From NCBI GenBank assembly GCA_027886175.1, contig JAJNNQ010000009.1, positions 23,115,501-23,179,500 on the forward strand: 64,000 bases of DNA, written 5' to 3'. Each line of letters opens with the position of its first letter. Within the stretch, counting starts at the first letter, position 1. Shown here piece after piece: positions 24,121-34,820 of the stretch. The DNA comes from Phylloscopus collybita (Eukaryota > Chordata > Aves > Passeriformes > Phylloscopidae). The notes under the pieces were generated by a model. It worked only from the letters and a program-made list of their open reading frames with translations. It did no database searches and was not told where the DNA came from. A program made the translations under genes and the position numbers.

Positions 24121-24149
24121 CCTTCCAACCCTAAAAATTATGTGATTCT
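24121..24149 (+). mobile_element. 3' terminal piece of the interrupted CR1
   Basis: It continues the CR1 sequence broken at 23774 and ends in the CR1-type terminus tgtgattc. Confidence 0.85.
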
Positions 24150-24535
24150 TTTTTTGCTTTAAAAGCAGTGAAGTAATTCCATAGCCTTAGCTAAGCTGTA
24201 ATTAAACAGGTGTGAGTTGATAGATCTTGATGTGTGGAAAGGACATACTCTGAAAGGATGATGCTTCAGAATGGAGTGGGGAAATTGGAACAGGGGGGTG
24301 AACAAGCAACATAATTCTGAATATATGTGTATGCACGTACTGTAGGCTTTACTGAGGCCTTACCATAATAGAAGACCATGATAAATCTGCTACTGGGCAG
24401 GAGCATAATTGTCTGAGGAAAAACATGATTAAAAGGTAAAACAAGGGAAGCTAATAAAGGGGATTGTTTATTAAAAAAAAAATAAATCTGGGGTAATACA
24501 TGAGAATAATGATACATTGTTTTTGGCAAGACTGA

Positions 24536-24676
24536 ATTTAGCTCAGTTTGTTAGGGTATGAGGCTAGTAATGGTGAGGTTTTAATGTGGGTTTGATCCCC
24601 ATGTAGGTCATTCATTTCATTTAAGGCTCATCCTTGCAAGTCGTTTACAACTCAGTATGTTCTGTGATTCCGTGAG
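24536..24676 (+). mobile_element. tRNA-Ile-headed SINE with CR1-like tail (TguSINE1-like)
   Basis: The head aligns along its length with tRNA-Ile: the A-box region ttagctcagtttgttaggg and the B box ggtttgatccc (24589-24599), with gaggctagtaatggtgaggt where the anticodon arm falls. It is followed by a tail ending gttctgtgattccgtgag, like a CR1 3' end. This is the structure described for the passerine SINE TguSINE1. The copy is diverged and not a functional tRNA. The family assignment is from memory and was not searched. Confidence 0.75.
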
Positions 24677-24679
24677 CCT

Positions 24680-26338
24680 GTCTAGCTAGGCTTAGAAAGA
24701 TTGAGAAATACTTTGCCAAGGGCATGAAAGGTGTGTTTTGCAAGATTGTGAGGGAAAATATGTCTTTCTGAGGTCTCTGGGGCTTAGCAGGCAACCAGTA
24801 AAAATACCTTTTGTTTCAAAACAGGTCTTTCAAACAATTTTAATTGTTTTTCTGATAAAATCTTTGTCTCAGAAATTTTACCAGGTCCTAAAGAATAGTG
24901 TTTTGCACCATTTCTTGAATCATGCTCTGAGCCTCTGCTGCTGTCATTGTTTCAGAGTATACTTGCAGTGGAAGTGATTTTCAGATTCTATGTAACAATC
25001 TAAGTTTTGCCTCTAGATTTCGATTCTGGTTTTTTTCCTACCTCTGTGGACTGTGTGTAACACCTCAGTGGTAAAGTACTTCTGCATACAGCAGGCTAGT
25101 TAACACATTTCTTTGGTATTACCACACACCTAGGTTCCTACAGACCTGAAATCATACACCCCTCCCCCAAAAGCTCTGTTGGTTTCCACAACTTGAACAT
25201 TTTTTTTTTTTTTGTCATCACTACAGAAAAAATTCAGGTAATTCATCATTCTTAAAATTCAGGTAATAGGCTCCCCCTTGTTTCATATTCTCAAGGGGAT
25301 CTGGAATATGTGATGTACTGTTCTACACTCAGTGGTACTTGCCTGTTTTCCTACTGCCTCTAAATTTGGAACAGCAACTTGTTTGTTGCCTTTTAGCAAA
25401 CTTTGCAATGCTATCAACTGCTTCTGTTAGACAACTTCTCTGTCTTCTGTAAACATATTCAATTCTTACTCTCATTTTTTGTATCTCATACCTGGAGTAT
25501 GATTTTCCAAGTCATTCAGATTTTCCTTTCTAATTAGCAGCAGATGAAAAATCTCTATAAGCACTGAATGTGCTTAAGCTAATGATTACTAATTAAGATG
25601 CTGCTAAAAATTTTGTAGCTTTTTATGTTTCATTGCATAACTAGAGATTTCAAAGTTTCACAGTTATTTACCATAAGTATCTGTTGCTTTTGGAAACAGT
25701 CTTTCTGGTGGTTTTTTTTTTTTGGTGTTTTTTTTTGTTTGGTTGTTTTTTTAGTTTTTTGTTTGTTTGTTTTGTTTTTGTTTGTTTTTTGTTTGGTTGT
25801 TTTTTTGTTTTGTTTTGGTTTTGTTTGTTTGTTTTAATTTTATGGGGGGCTTTTTGTGGTTTTTGTCTGTTTGTTTGTTTGTTTATTTTTGAAATGGCCC
25901 TCTCTGTTAAGTATTAATTTACTCTACTTGTATTGATCTGATTTGTATTCATCTACTGTGATCAGATCACTTTTTTTAAATTTGTGTTTAAGTAACCGTG
26001 ATTTTAAACTGGATGTACTTTAACAGTACCCAAACTACATTGAGTTTTACCTGAGGAGGACCACCTCAACTTCAGGCGAATCCAGACTTTTATCAATAGC
26101 TGTTCCTTCAGATTCCCTCTGATTTAGTTGGAAGAGCAAAGGATCCTGCACAAAGCTGGGACTTATGGAAGAAAATTACTCCAATGGGTGTTGACACAGA
26201 GAAAAGACCCTTAGAACAAAACAAAAATGTTGCAATTTGAAAATTTGCCAAGGCATTAAATGTAGAGATTGAGAAACAAATAATTGCTGACAAGACTTTA
26301 AAAAAAAAGACTCACTACCTTGCTCAGTTAAACGCTTC
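24680..26338. other. Intergenic, no gene seen
   Basis: The only notable element in this AT-rich sequence is the G/T tract at 25709-25890. I saw no exon with splice sites and recognisable protein. Confidence 0.6.
25709..25890 (+). repeat. Long (TTTG/T)n low-complexity tract
   Basis: About 180 nt almost entirely of T and G (units such as gttt, ttgg and tttttt) give meaningless Phe/Val/Cys/Leu-rich frames. It is the largest of several such tracts in the window. Confidence 0.9.
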
Positions 26339-26921
26339 TGAGCGTGGCTGAGGTAGGATAATTTTCCCATAGCATCTCTCACAGTGCTGTGTTTTGCATT
26401 GACAGCTAGCAGGCTGTCAGTAACACTCCAGTGTTCTGGCTGCTGCTGAGTAGCCCTCCACAGCATCAAGGCTGTATCTCCAGTATTGCCCCTGAGGGGG
26501 AATGAGGCTGGGGTGGGCAAGATCTTGGGAGGGGACACAGGATATTCCATACATAAGATACCTGCTCAGATACAACATTTAAGAGAGGGCTGGAGAGGGA
26601 AGGGTATGGGGAGGAGAGCTGGTCATTTGCTATTGTGGTGTTTGTCTTCCAAATTAGCTGGTACACACATTGAAGCCCTGCTTCCCAGGAAATAGCTGGA
26701 CATTGCCTGCTGATAGGAAGTAGAGAATAAATCTCGTGTTTTCATTTACTTCCATGCACAGCTTTTTTTTTTATTTTTAATTTTTTTTAATCAAACTGCC
26801 TTTATCTTTATCCATGACGATTTTTGTCCATCTTTTTTTCTCTCACACTGTCCTGCTGAGGAGGGGAGTGATATAGTGGCTTGGTCAGCGCCTGGTTTCC
26901 AGCCAAGGTCAACTCCCCACA
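26339..26921 (+). mobile_element. Degraded avian ERV LTR (plus orientation)
   Basis: The same family as 457-961, in the opposite orientation. Landmarks in order are a ggctgaggtaggataatttt end, cagtaacactccagtgttct, gggcaagatcttgggagggg, ggatattccatac, tgaagccctgcttcccagga, atcaaactgcctttatcttt near the polyadenylation region, and a terminal ggtcaactccccaca. No clear target duplication or intact coding sequence remains. Minus-strand open frames across it are antisense noise. Confidence 0.7.
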
Positions 26922-28560
26922 ATTCTGCTGTGTAATACGTGTGCAATCAAATGTAAGGATGCGAAATAACAGCAGCTAAGATCTTTTACAGGGTGGTAAT
27001 TGTGGGGAGAAGGGGAAAAAACTGCAGTGAAGTTTTGGGGTTTTTTTCCTAATTTTCAAAATTCTGAAAGAATGTGAAGACAGTGGTTGTTACCCCTGGT
27101 ACTTCATTTAATGCCACAGGGTCAATAGCCTGCTGTTTTCCTGCCATTAAAGCAGAATGAGTTTTTGGTAACTTCATTTCTCTTCCGGACATAAGCCCGA
27201 GGGGACCAAATCCACTTGGCAGCTTTGCTTATTTCTCACAAAGACTGAAGGTAGTTTCACATGTGCGTTACATCCCTTGACTTGTCACAGCTTTCTCCAA
27301 AACTTCCCCGATTAGATCTCACCACATTTCTGTCAGCGGTGGGGTACATGGCATGTGATGTCTTTTGGGTTATGTTTTATGCAACCAGCCAAGGGGAACT
27401 ATTTTCCAGTGAAATAGGAAACATGAGATTCTGTGATGCTAGAATTGAGACAGCAGAGACACAAATGAGGCATCTAGTTAATATTGAGCACCATCTTAAT
27501 TTTCGTAGGCAAGGCTTTGAGTCAGTTTGTGAAGCTCTACACAGTAACAGATAAGCACCCTATGTTTTTGTTTTCTGTTTTTGTTCTTGCAATGTGGTGC
27601 AATGTGTTCTTGCAAACCACCGACATGGATTCTGGTGGAGTCTGTACCAAAACAGTTATTCAGTACCAGCTGGTTCTGAACATAAGATGAGAAGAGTACT
27701 TATTGTACCATCACCCTGTTACCTTTTTGCTGGTGAACTCTTCAGTTCTGAGAGTAGGGGTTCAGTGTGGGAGTTTGCTGCTACATCATTTTGCTATGTA
27801 GAGAGATCTGATACTGATCATTTTCCTGTGCATCTGAAGTACCAAGATATTTCTCCACGAGTCTCTCTGCCAGGACAAGCAGGCAGAGATGCCTGCTACA
27901 TTCCCAGATCTTTCCCTTTTACTGATGTATCAGCTGCATCATAAATATGGGTGGACTTACTGATGGTTGGCTGTGCCCCTGCAGTGTGGAACATTCTTGA
28001 TGTATGCAGGGGTGTTGGGAGAAATTTCTGATAGTGCTCTCTCAGCTGCTGTTAAAGCCTGTTCCTTTCAGAGTACACAGTTTAGACTGGGTGCAGAAAT
28101 ATGCAGGATGTGTTTAATACTCCATGTCAGGCCATTCTATGCCAGTCAGCTGAATGCTTAGGCATGTTTCTGGGTATATGTTATTTATGAGTATCAAGAA
28201 ACTTCGTGAGTCCTAAATGCTCATGAAAATATTCTCATTTGTCTGTGTGTGTACAAAACGAAACCAGGATTTAAAGTTCAATGCTAGCTATTTGTAAGCG
28301 CTGTGAGCTAACCAGAGAAATCAGTAAGTGTCAGTAAGTGATACGTTATTAGTACTTGAAAAGAAAATCATGTTGCATGGCATTTAAGATTGTTGCTGCT
28401 TTTTTTTTTTTTGTGCAACGGGCTTTGCCTTTTTTTTTTTTTTTTTTTTTTTTTTAAAGCTTGGAGAGATCAGAGTAATAAAATATATTCAAGAAATGCA
28501 ATTTCGACCTACTGTCAGTGTATCGAGTAAACGTTTCAAATATCATCTTAGAGTTTGGGG
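26922..28560. other. Intergenic, no gene seen
   Basis: It contains open frames up to about 115 codons (27261-27944) without homology that I recognise or supporting splice structure, and T-rich tracts at 28401-28456. Confidence 0.5.
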
Positions 28561-28584
28561 TTTTTTTCGCCTTTTTTGAAACTC

Positions 28585-28745
28585 CCCAGGCGCTGCCGTT
28601 TGGGCAGGGTGACTGCTGGGGCTGCCGGCGCGGCGCGGCCGCCAGGGGGCAGCAGCGGCCCGCGCGGCCCCGCGCCCGGGGAGCCCTGGGGCGGCTCGTG
28701 CTGCTCGCTCCCGCCGCCGCCTTCCAGCGGCTGCCGTCAAACACA
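28585..28745. promoter_or_regulatory. Small orphan CpG island with CTCF-like site
   Basis: About 160 bp of GC-rich sequence with dense CpG lie 5.5 kb upstream of the GNPDA2 promoter and away from any recognised exon. It contains ccgccagggggcagcag, a close match to the CTCF core. It could be a CTCF-bound regulatory element or the promoter of a noncoding RNA. The open frames across it are compositional. Confidence 0.55.
28635..28655 (+). promoter_or_regulatory. CTCF-like binding motif
   Basis: The sequence cggccgccagggggcagcag matches the CTCF consensus (CCASYAGRKGGC core) with CCGCCAGGGGGC. Occupancy cannot be judged from sequence. Confidence 0.55.
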
Positions 28746-31700
28746 CAGAATAACCTTGAGACTCCTGGAAAACAAGAGTAAATTCTTATCTATATCGATG
28801 CAAAAGACTCCAGTAAAGTGGGATTCGTATATTGTTCACATGTATATTTCACACACATTGAAATTTCTTTTTTGGAACTCTGCTGGTGTCCCCTGCTGTG
28901 GGGGCCATGGGGACTCTTGTCATGGCTGAGGCATGCCTCAGGCAGATCAGAAATATATCTACACCTAGTTTGTAGAACATACAGCGAACTGCTTATGCTT
29001 ATGGGTGTTTATCTGGAGTCACTTTGTGTTTTCTGTGCTACCATTTTAACTAGACAGTTTTTCAGTCTGCTGACACTTGTCTGCAGCAGCCCCCCACTAT
29101 CAAGTAGAGTTTAGAAAATGGTTATCATACCGTGCAGCTGCTGAAGTGTGGGTCTTGCCTGGGTCACTTTCCTGAAAGGGAAGATAATTGTTCTTGCTCA
29201 ACCTGGGGATATTACAAAAGAGCTGAGAAAACAAGCTTAAACAAATTTTTCTCTCAGGAGAATTCCTTTTTTTGGAATCTCTAGAGCAGCTGTCTGTCAC
29301 CAGAGGGTGGGCTGTTCTCTGCTGACTGTACCGTTTGAGGCTGTGTGTGTATCTGTTTCAGAGACAACAGCTGCTCTCCAGGTGACTCCCATTACAAACT
29401 CTTTTTCTCTCTTAGTGCATAACTGACTGTTTTTTTGGTGTGATTTTTGTGCTTGTATGAGGACTTAGGGATCTTCTATAGGAATGCAAGTGCATTGCTG
29501 TTCCCACCCATTCTACCCCTATCCTGGGACCAGTCAAAACTTCTGTGAGACTTTGGCACTGGAAAGCACTCATCATTCTCATCAACTTTTTTAGTAAAGT
29601 TTTGAACTTTGAGAGAGATAAATTGTAACAAAGTTAAATATTCCATTTACAAATGTATTTATATGTCTTAAAACTACCTTAGCTTTTGGCAGTTATGTGA
29701 TAAAATGTGGGCTGATAGACTATTTGGATGTGACAAAGCCTTCAGAAAGTATATGTTATTGTACCAAACTAATGGTATAATAACCAATGCATATGCCTAC
29801 ATATATATGTACATATATATCTATGTCTATGTGTGATTGTAAAATAGTTTGTTATTTTATTTGACTTGTCAGATCTCTGTACCATCTCTCAAGCCAAGAC
29901 GGTGGTGATCAGCAGCAGAGGTGAAAGACCTGAGGCCAGACATGCCCTGGCTCTCTAACATTGTGTCCTGTATTTCTTTAACAAGGTCCGTGTAGAGTCA
30001 GGCTTTCCAAATATGCATTCCTTTTTAAAGATATAAAAATATACAAAATGCAACCTATTTACTTCAAAACCTTTAAAATCCATTAATACACTGCAGGTAG
30101 GATAATACTGGCACAGAATTTTAAAAAAAAGTTCATGACTTAATTCACCTCAATGTCCATGTGGTTTGTGAAAGGAAATACATTTTTGGTTGACATTACC
30201 TTTGGTTTTAAGTGTTGTTTATAGCAGACACTCAGGTAAGCTTGAAACTCTGCCAGGATCTGAGTTAGGCAGGCAGAGTAGGCAGAAAGTATCCACCACT
30301 CCAACATCTCCTGCATCTTCCAGGAGCACAGAGGGACAAATCAAATAATCACAAAGTAGAAAAAGCTGGAAAGCACAGGCAAATATTTAGGATGGCTACT
30401 GTTAGCTGAACTTTCCTGACTCTTGGAGTTGCAGCTGCAGATCACAATTTGACAAAAGGAGTAACCTCTCTCCCCGTGGGTGTGGATGTAAGGGTGGCAC
30501 AGGCGATCCAACTCTCCCATGCAGGGAGTTAGGGTGCCACTGCTCTTTGGTTAAGGGTTTGCACACAAGGCTTTAGGAATTTGCCTCTCCCTGCACAGTG
30601 TGCCATCCTTAAACATCACACTCTTTCAACTTTCCTTTCACAGTCTTTCCCTGCTGAGGCTTTATAGTTCTTGGTGTCCTTCTCTGGCAGGAAGGATGGG
30701 GCATCTCCTAGTCTTGGTTTGAACGATGTAGACAGAAGCTAAAGACAGTTTTCAGTGAGTAATTTGCCTAGCTGCTTATAAAACTAGCCCTTTTCATAGG
30801 CAATGTTTATGACAATGGTCCATTTCAGTTAATTTGTATGTTATCAGTGATATGAATTTGTCTGTTAGTGGAAAGCATGTACTTTGTGCTGAACTCCATT
30901 GAGAAGTTTTAGATTGGTTGCTGCCTGTGTGTAGTGGGACAACAGCCTGTAAGTGGGGAGCTGTTTTCTTCAGGCTGCTCTAGCACTCCCTCAGGATGTT
31001 TAGATAATGCAGAAAACAGGCTACCTATTACCTGCTATGGCTTTCCTAGGGGGAGAAGGGGTACTCTGAGAGAGAACAGGATATACTCTGGGAGCTGGGA
31101 TGACCAGTGGGTTTGTGAAGTGTTTGAAGGATTTGTAGACCCGGGCCTGAGTTATGATGCAATGTAAGCTGTGGTAAAACTCACTCTGCAGTGTTGATCC
31201 TGCTCTCACCTCAGGGGTTTTTACCTTGGAAGGACAGGGGACTCTGCCTGTGGCCGTAAGATTGATCAGAAAACAAGGTGGAGCAGGCTCAGGACAGGTC
31301 TTATCATGAGGCAGACAGGCCTGTACTGATTATTTGCATAAGCATGTTTGGCATTTTCAAGATGTTTTCTTCTTTTCACCTATGCAGAGCAGAGATGTGA
31401 ATTATAAAGGGTGCACATTTGTGAGTGATAGTAGCAAAAACTTTCAGAAACATTCCTTGGCTCCTTTTGCTTTAAAATTCAATATATTAAAAAGAAGTCT
31501 TCCAGTACAATTAATCTCTAAATTTTATTAGCTTTATTCCTAGAATAACTGTCCTCCTGCAATAGCAATAAGCCTATGTTTCTAATTGTTTGTTGTCACA
31601 TCTCCACCTCTCTACTTTTCATACTTCTGGTAAGGTTAAAAAGCCTTAATAGGAAATAAAAAAGCGTTTTAATGCTGTGATATGTTTGTGATTCCATGAG

Positions 31701-33582
31701 GCAGATGAAAGTAGGGCTTGCTCTGAATGTGAATGATGGTTGCAAATTGTGATTTTTAGGTGGTGGTCTGATTTGTGGCTGGACCTGTTGGAACTTGCAC
31801 ATGGCACCTCGGGCTGCTTGCACTCTGAAATTCAGTCTCATGCCTGTGTTGTTACAACTGACATCTGTTTCAGTAACCTGCAGCCAGTGTTCCCCATGAG
31901 TTCCTGTAATTGCTGTTGGCAACTGACACAGCCAGATTATGTCTAGGAGTAGGTGCTCCTGCTGATTTCAATTTAGGCAAGGCAGGAATCCACAAACAAG
32001 AAGCCACGAACGGTTGGAAGGAGTCAGCTCATAACTGATTCACTGATGTGTGGTAGGGGTGTACTGAGAACAAATCACAAGAATGGTTTTTTGCATACAG
32101 ATGCCTGCTTGCTTAAAGAGGACCTTCTCTGTTCATTCTGGAGATATGTCAAATGCTCTTTGACTAAGAATAAGGGACAGTTGCCTCCATCCTTTTCGCT
32201 GCTTCCAGTTCAAAAAAAGGTAGCACCCACAAATGCTAAATTCCTCTTCCCATCATAGAACCTACTGGGCTAGATGGACCTTTGCTTTGAACTATTACAG
32301 CTGTTCTTGTATTCTTATAAAATATTTAACTATGAAATTAAAATCTAATTATAATTACTATATAAATAAATATATTTTATTAATAGAATTGATACAATTC
32401 TATGAAGTTAAAATTTAATTAGGAAATTAAAATTTGGTTGCTTTAGAGTTTATCTGCAGATGGGGAACATTCCTAACAGAAGAAGCCAGCTAAGAAGAAC
32501 ATACTGTCGGTCAGTGCTGTGGAAAACCAGTGTAAGCTGGAAATACAAAGAAAATCTGAGAGAACCTAAGAGAAAAGCGAAGATGGGCTTGTGGGAGAAA
32601 ACCACTAGAGAGATACAGAGAAAAAGTATGGTTCTACTGCCTCCAAAACAGAGAAGCCATCCTGCATTAGTTGGGTGTCATTTCTGTGCACAGTAGTCCA
32701 AAAAATTTTGTGTCATTGTTTAAGTTACTCCTTCAGTCATGCACATGCATATAATTTGCAAAGCCTTTTACCTGTACAGTTTAACTGTGCTTCTTGAACT
32801 ACCCCATCTCATTTAATGGATTTCCCGATGAGACCTCCTTGTTTTCAAGTTCACCCTTCTTGTTTCCACATCAAAGCCCAGAATGCTGTGATTTCCTTTC
32901 CTTCCCCAATTCCCAGCTTAAATGCCTCATATCTCCACCTCTCTCCAAATTCATAGGGCAGCTGGTCTTCATGGCTTTTGGGATGTACACTTCAGGGAGA
33001 GGTAATGGGCTGGGCAAGAGACACTCCAAATCTGAAACTCCTCATTTGAGCCCCAACTGCTGACACCCTGGTAAAGCAATGGTTTTAGGGCAAGCAGCAC
33101 CTAAACAGTTACATATTTCACTTACATATTTCTGAGGTTATTCTGAAAGGCACTGGCTTTTCTGCATATCTCCTAGGTTGGGAGGCACCAAACTTTTCGC
33201 TTGGAAACTCTTCCACTGCATAGGATTATAAAGACATGTTATGCTGTTCAGTTTAAGCATGTGAGTTTAATTTGGGCAATAATTGTGAAGTAAAATTCTG
33301 AATTGGGGAAGGATTTTTCAATAATTTGTAATTTATATTGCCTACCCTACATTTTGAATTTATCCATATTGTTTACATGGAAATAAGCAGAAAAAAAACC
33401 CAACCAAGAAAACATTGCTGGTTTTTACATTTTTTCCCCCTTTCAGACTAATTATTGTTATCTGGAAAAATTTTGCATTTTTCTTTGTAGTGAAGAGAGA
33501 AATTGCTTGTGCATCTTATTTTTCTGATTTCTTATTTCTGGCACTTGACGACCTGAAATACGTTCCATGAAAGATCATTTCA
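28746..33582. other. Gene desert segment
   Basis: I found no exon. There is an (AT)-rich palindromic stretch near 29800-29822, an AT-rich block at about 32310-32440 and a possible very old CR1 3' end at 32260-32321 (gatggacctttgctttgaac). Confidence 0.5.
32260..32321 (+). repeat. Possible ancient CR1/L3-type 3' end
   Basis: The sequence actgggctagatggaccttt with cagctgttcttgtattctta resembles old amniote CR1 tails (gatggaccatggtctga, gcagttcttatgttctta). It is short and diverged. Confidence 0.4.
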
Positions 33583-34820
33583 CTCACAGAATCACAGGAT
33601 TATTAAGGTTAGAAAAGACCTCTAAGATCATGAAGTCCAACCATTAACTTGGCACTATCAAGTCCACCACCAAACCATGTCTCCAAGCACCACATCTGTG
33701 TCTTTTTTGAACATTTCTAGGGGTGGTGATTTCACCACTTTCCTGGGAAGCCTGTTTCAATGAAGAAAATTTTCCTGATATCTAATCTGAACCTGCTCTG
33801 GCTTAACTTGAGCCTGTATTGTCATCTTATCACTTTTTACCTGGAAGTAACCTCCTTTCAGGCAGTTGTGAAAATTGCTAAGTCCCCTCTGAGCCACCTT
33901 CTCTCCAGGCTCAAATACCCCCACTCGTTCAGCAGCTCCATGTAAGACTTATCTTCCAGGATCACCAGCTCCACTGCCCTTCTCTGGACTTCAGCACCTC
34001 AATATCCTTCTTGTAATGAGGAGCCCAGAACTGAACATAGGCTTTGAAATGTGACCTCATCAGTGCCAGGGGGCCACCACTGCCCTTGTCCTGCTGGCCA
34101 CACCATTTCTGATTCCGACCAGGTGCCACTGGCCTTCTTGGCCACTTGAGCACAGCAAACTTGTGTTAAGCCAGCTGTTGACCAGCATCTCCAGGTCGTT
34201 TTATGCTGAGGAGCTTTACAGCCACTCTTCTCCAAGTCAGTAGTGCTGCAGGAATTTGTCACCCAAATATTGGATATTCACCAATGGCACTTCACCTTGT
34301 TGAGTCTCATACAGTTGGCTTCAGCCCATCAATCCAGCCTGTCCAGATCCCTCTGTAGACCCTTCCTACCTTCCAGCAGATCCAGCCTCCCACCCAATTT
34401 GGTGTCACCTGCAAACTGACTGAGGATGCCCTTGAGACCCCCATTCAGATCATTAATAAAGATATTGAACAGGACTGGCCCCAACACTGAGCCCTAGGGA
34501 ACATCTCTCATGATTGGCTGCCAGCTGGATGTAACTCCATTCACCACCAGCTCTGGCTCAGCCATCCAGACAGTTTTTATCCAGTGAACAATGCACCCAT
34601 CGAAGCTATGAGCAGTTTCTCCAGGAGAATGCTGTGGGAAATGGTGTCAGGTGGTTTACTGAAGCCCAGGTAGACATCATCTACAGCCTTTCCTCATTGA
34701 CTGTGTCACCTTGTCATAGAAGGAGATCAGGTTGATTAAGCAGAACCTGCCTTTCATGATCTTGTGCTGGCTGGACCTGACCACCGGTTGTCCTGTATGT
34801 GCCGTGTGATCTCCTGTAGC
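33583..34820 (-). mobile_element. CR1 LINE, ~1.2 kb, inverted, includes degraded reverse-transcriptase end
   Basis: Read on the minus strand, it ends at 33583 with the CR1 3' terminus (aatcctgtgattctgtgag). The far half encodes recognisable CR1 ORF2 RT sequence with stops: FDTISHSILLEKL, then [11 protein letters not shown] near 34401-34425, where the family has the FADD catalytic box. The second catalytic aspartate context is altered (AGD) and several stops interrupt the frame, so the copy is dead. Confidence 0.88.

Noticed and set aside
25062..25140. tRNA-like phrase cctcagtggtaaagtacttc
   Set aside because: It has no B box or acceptor pairing, unlike the SINE at 24.54 kb.
26176..26666. 124-codon and 66-codon minus-strand open frames
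   Set aside because: They run antisense through a degraded ERV LTR.
27261..27944. Overlapping open frames of 97-116 codons, sharing a Gly-Glu-Leu-Phe-Ser-Ser string with one at 30934
   Set aside because: The shared string is encoded by unrelated nucleotide sequences, and there is no homology, promoter or splice structure.
28454..28929. Arg/Ala-rich open frames in the small CpG island
   Set aside because: They overlap on both strands, carry no domain, and are best explained by GC composition.
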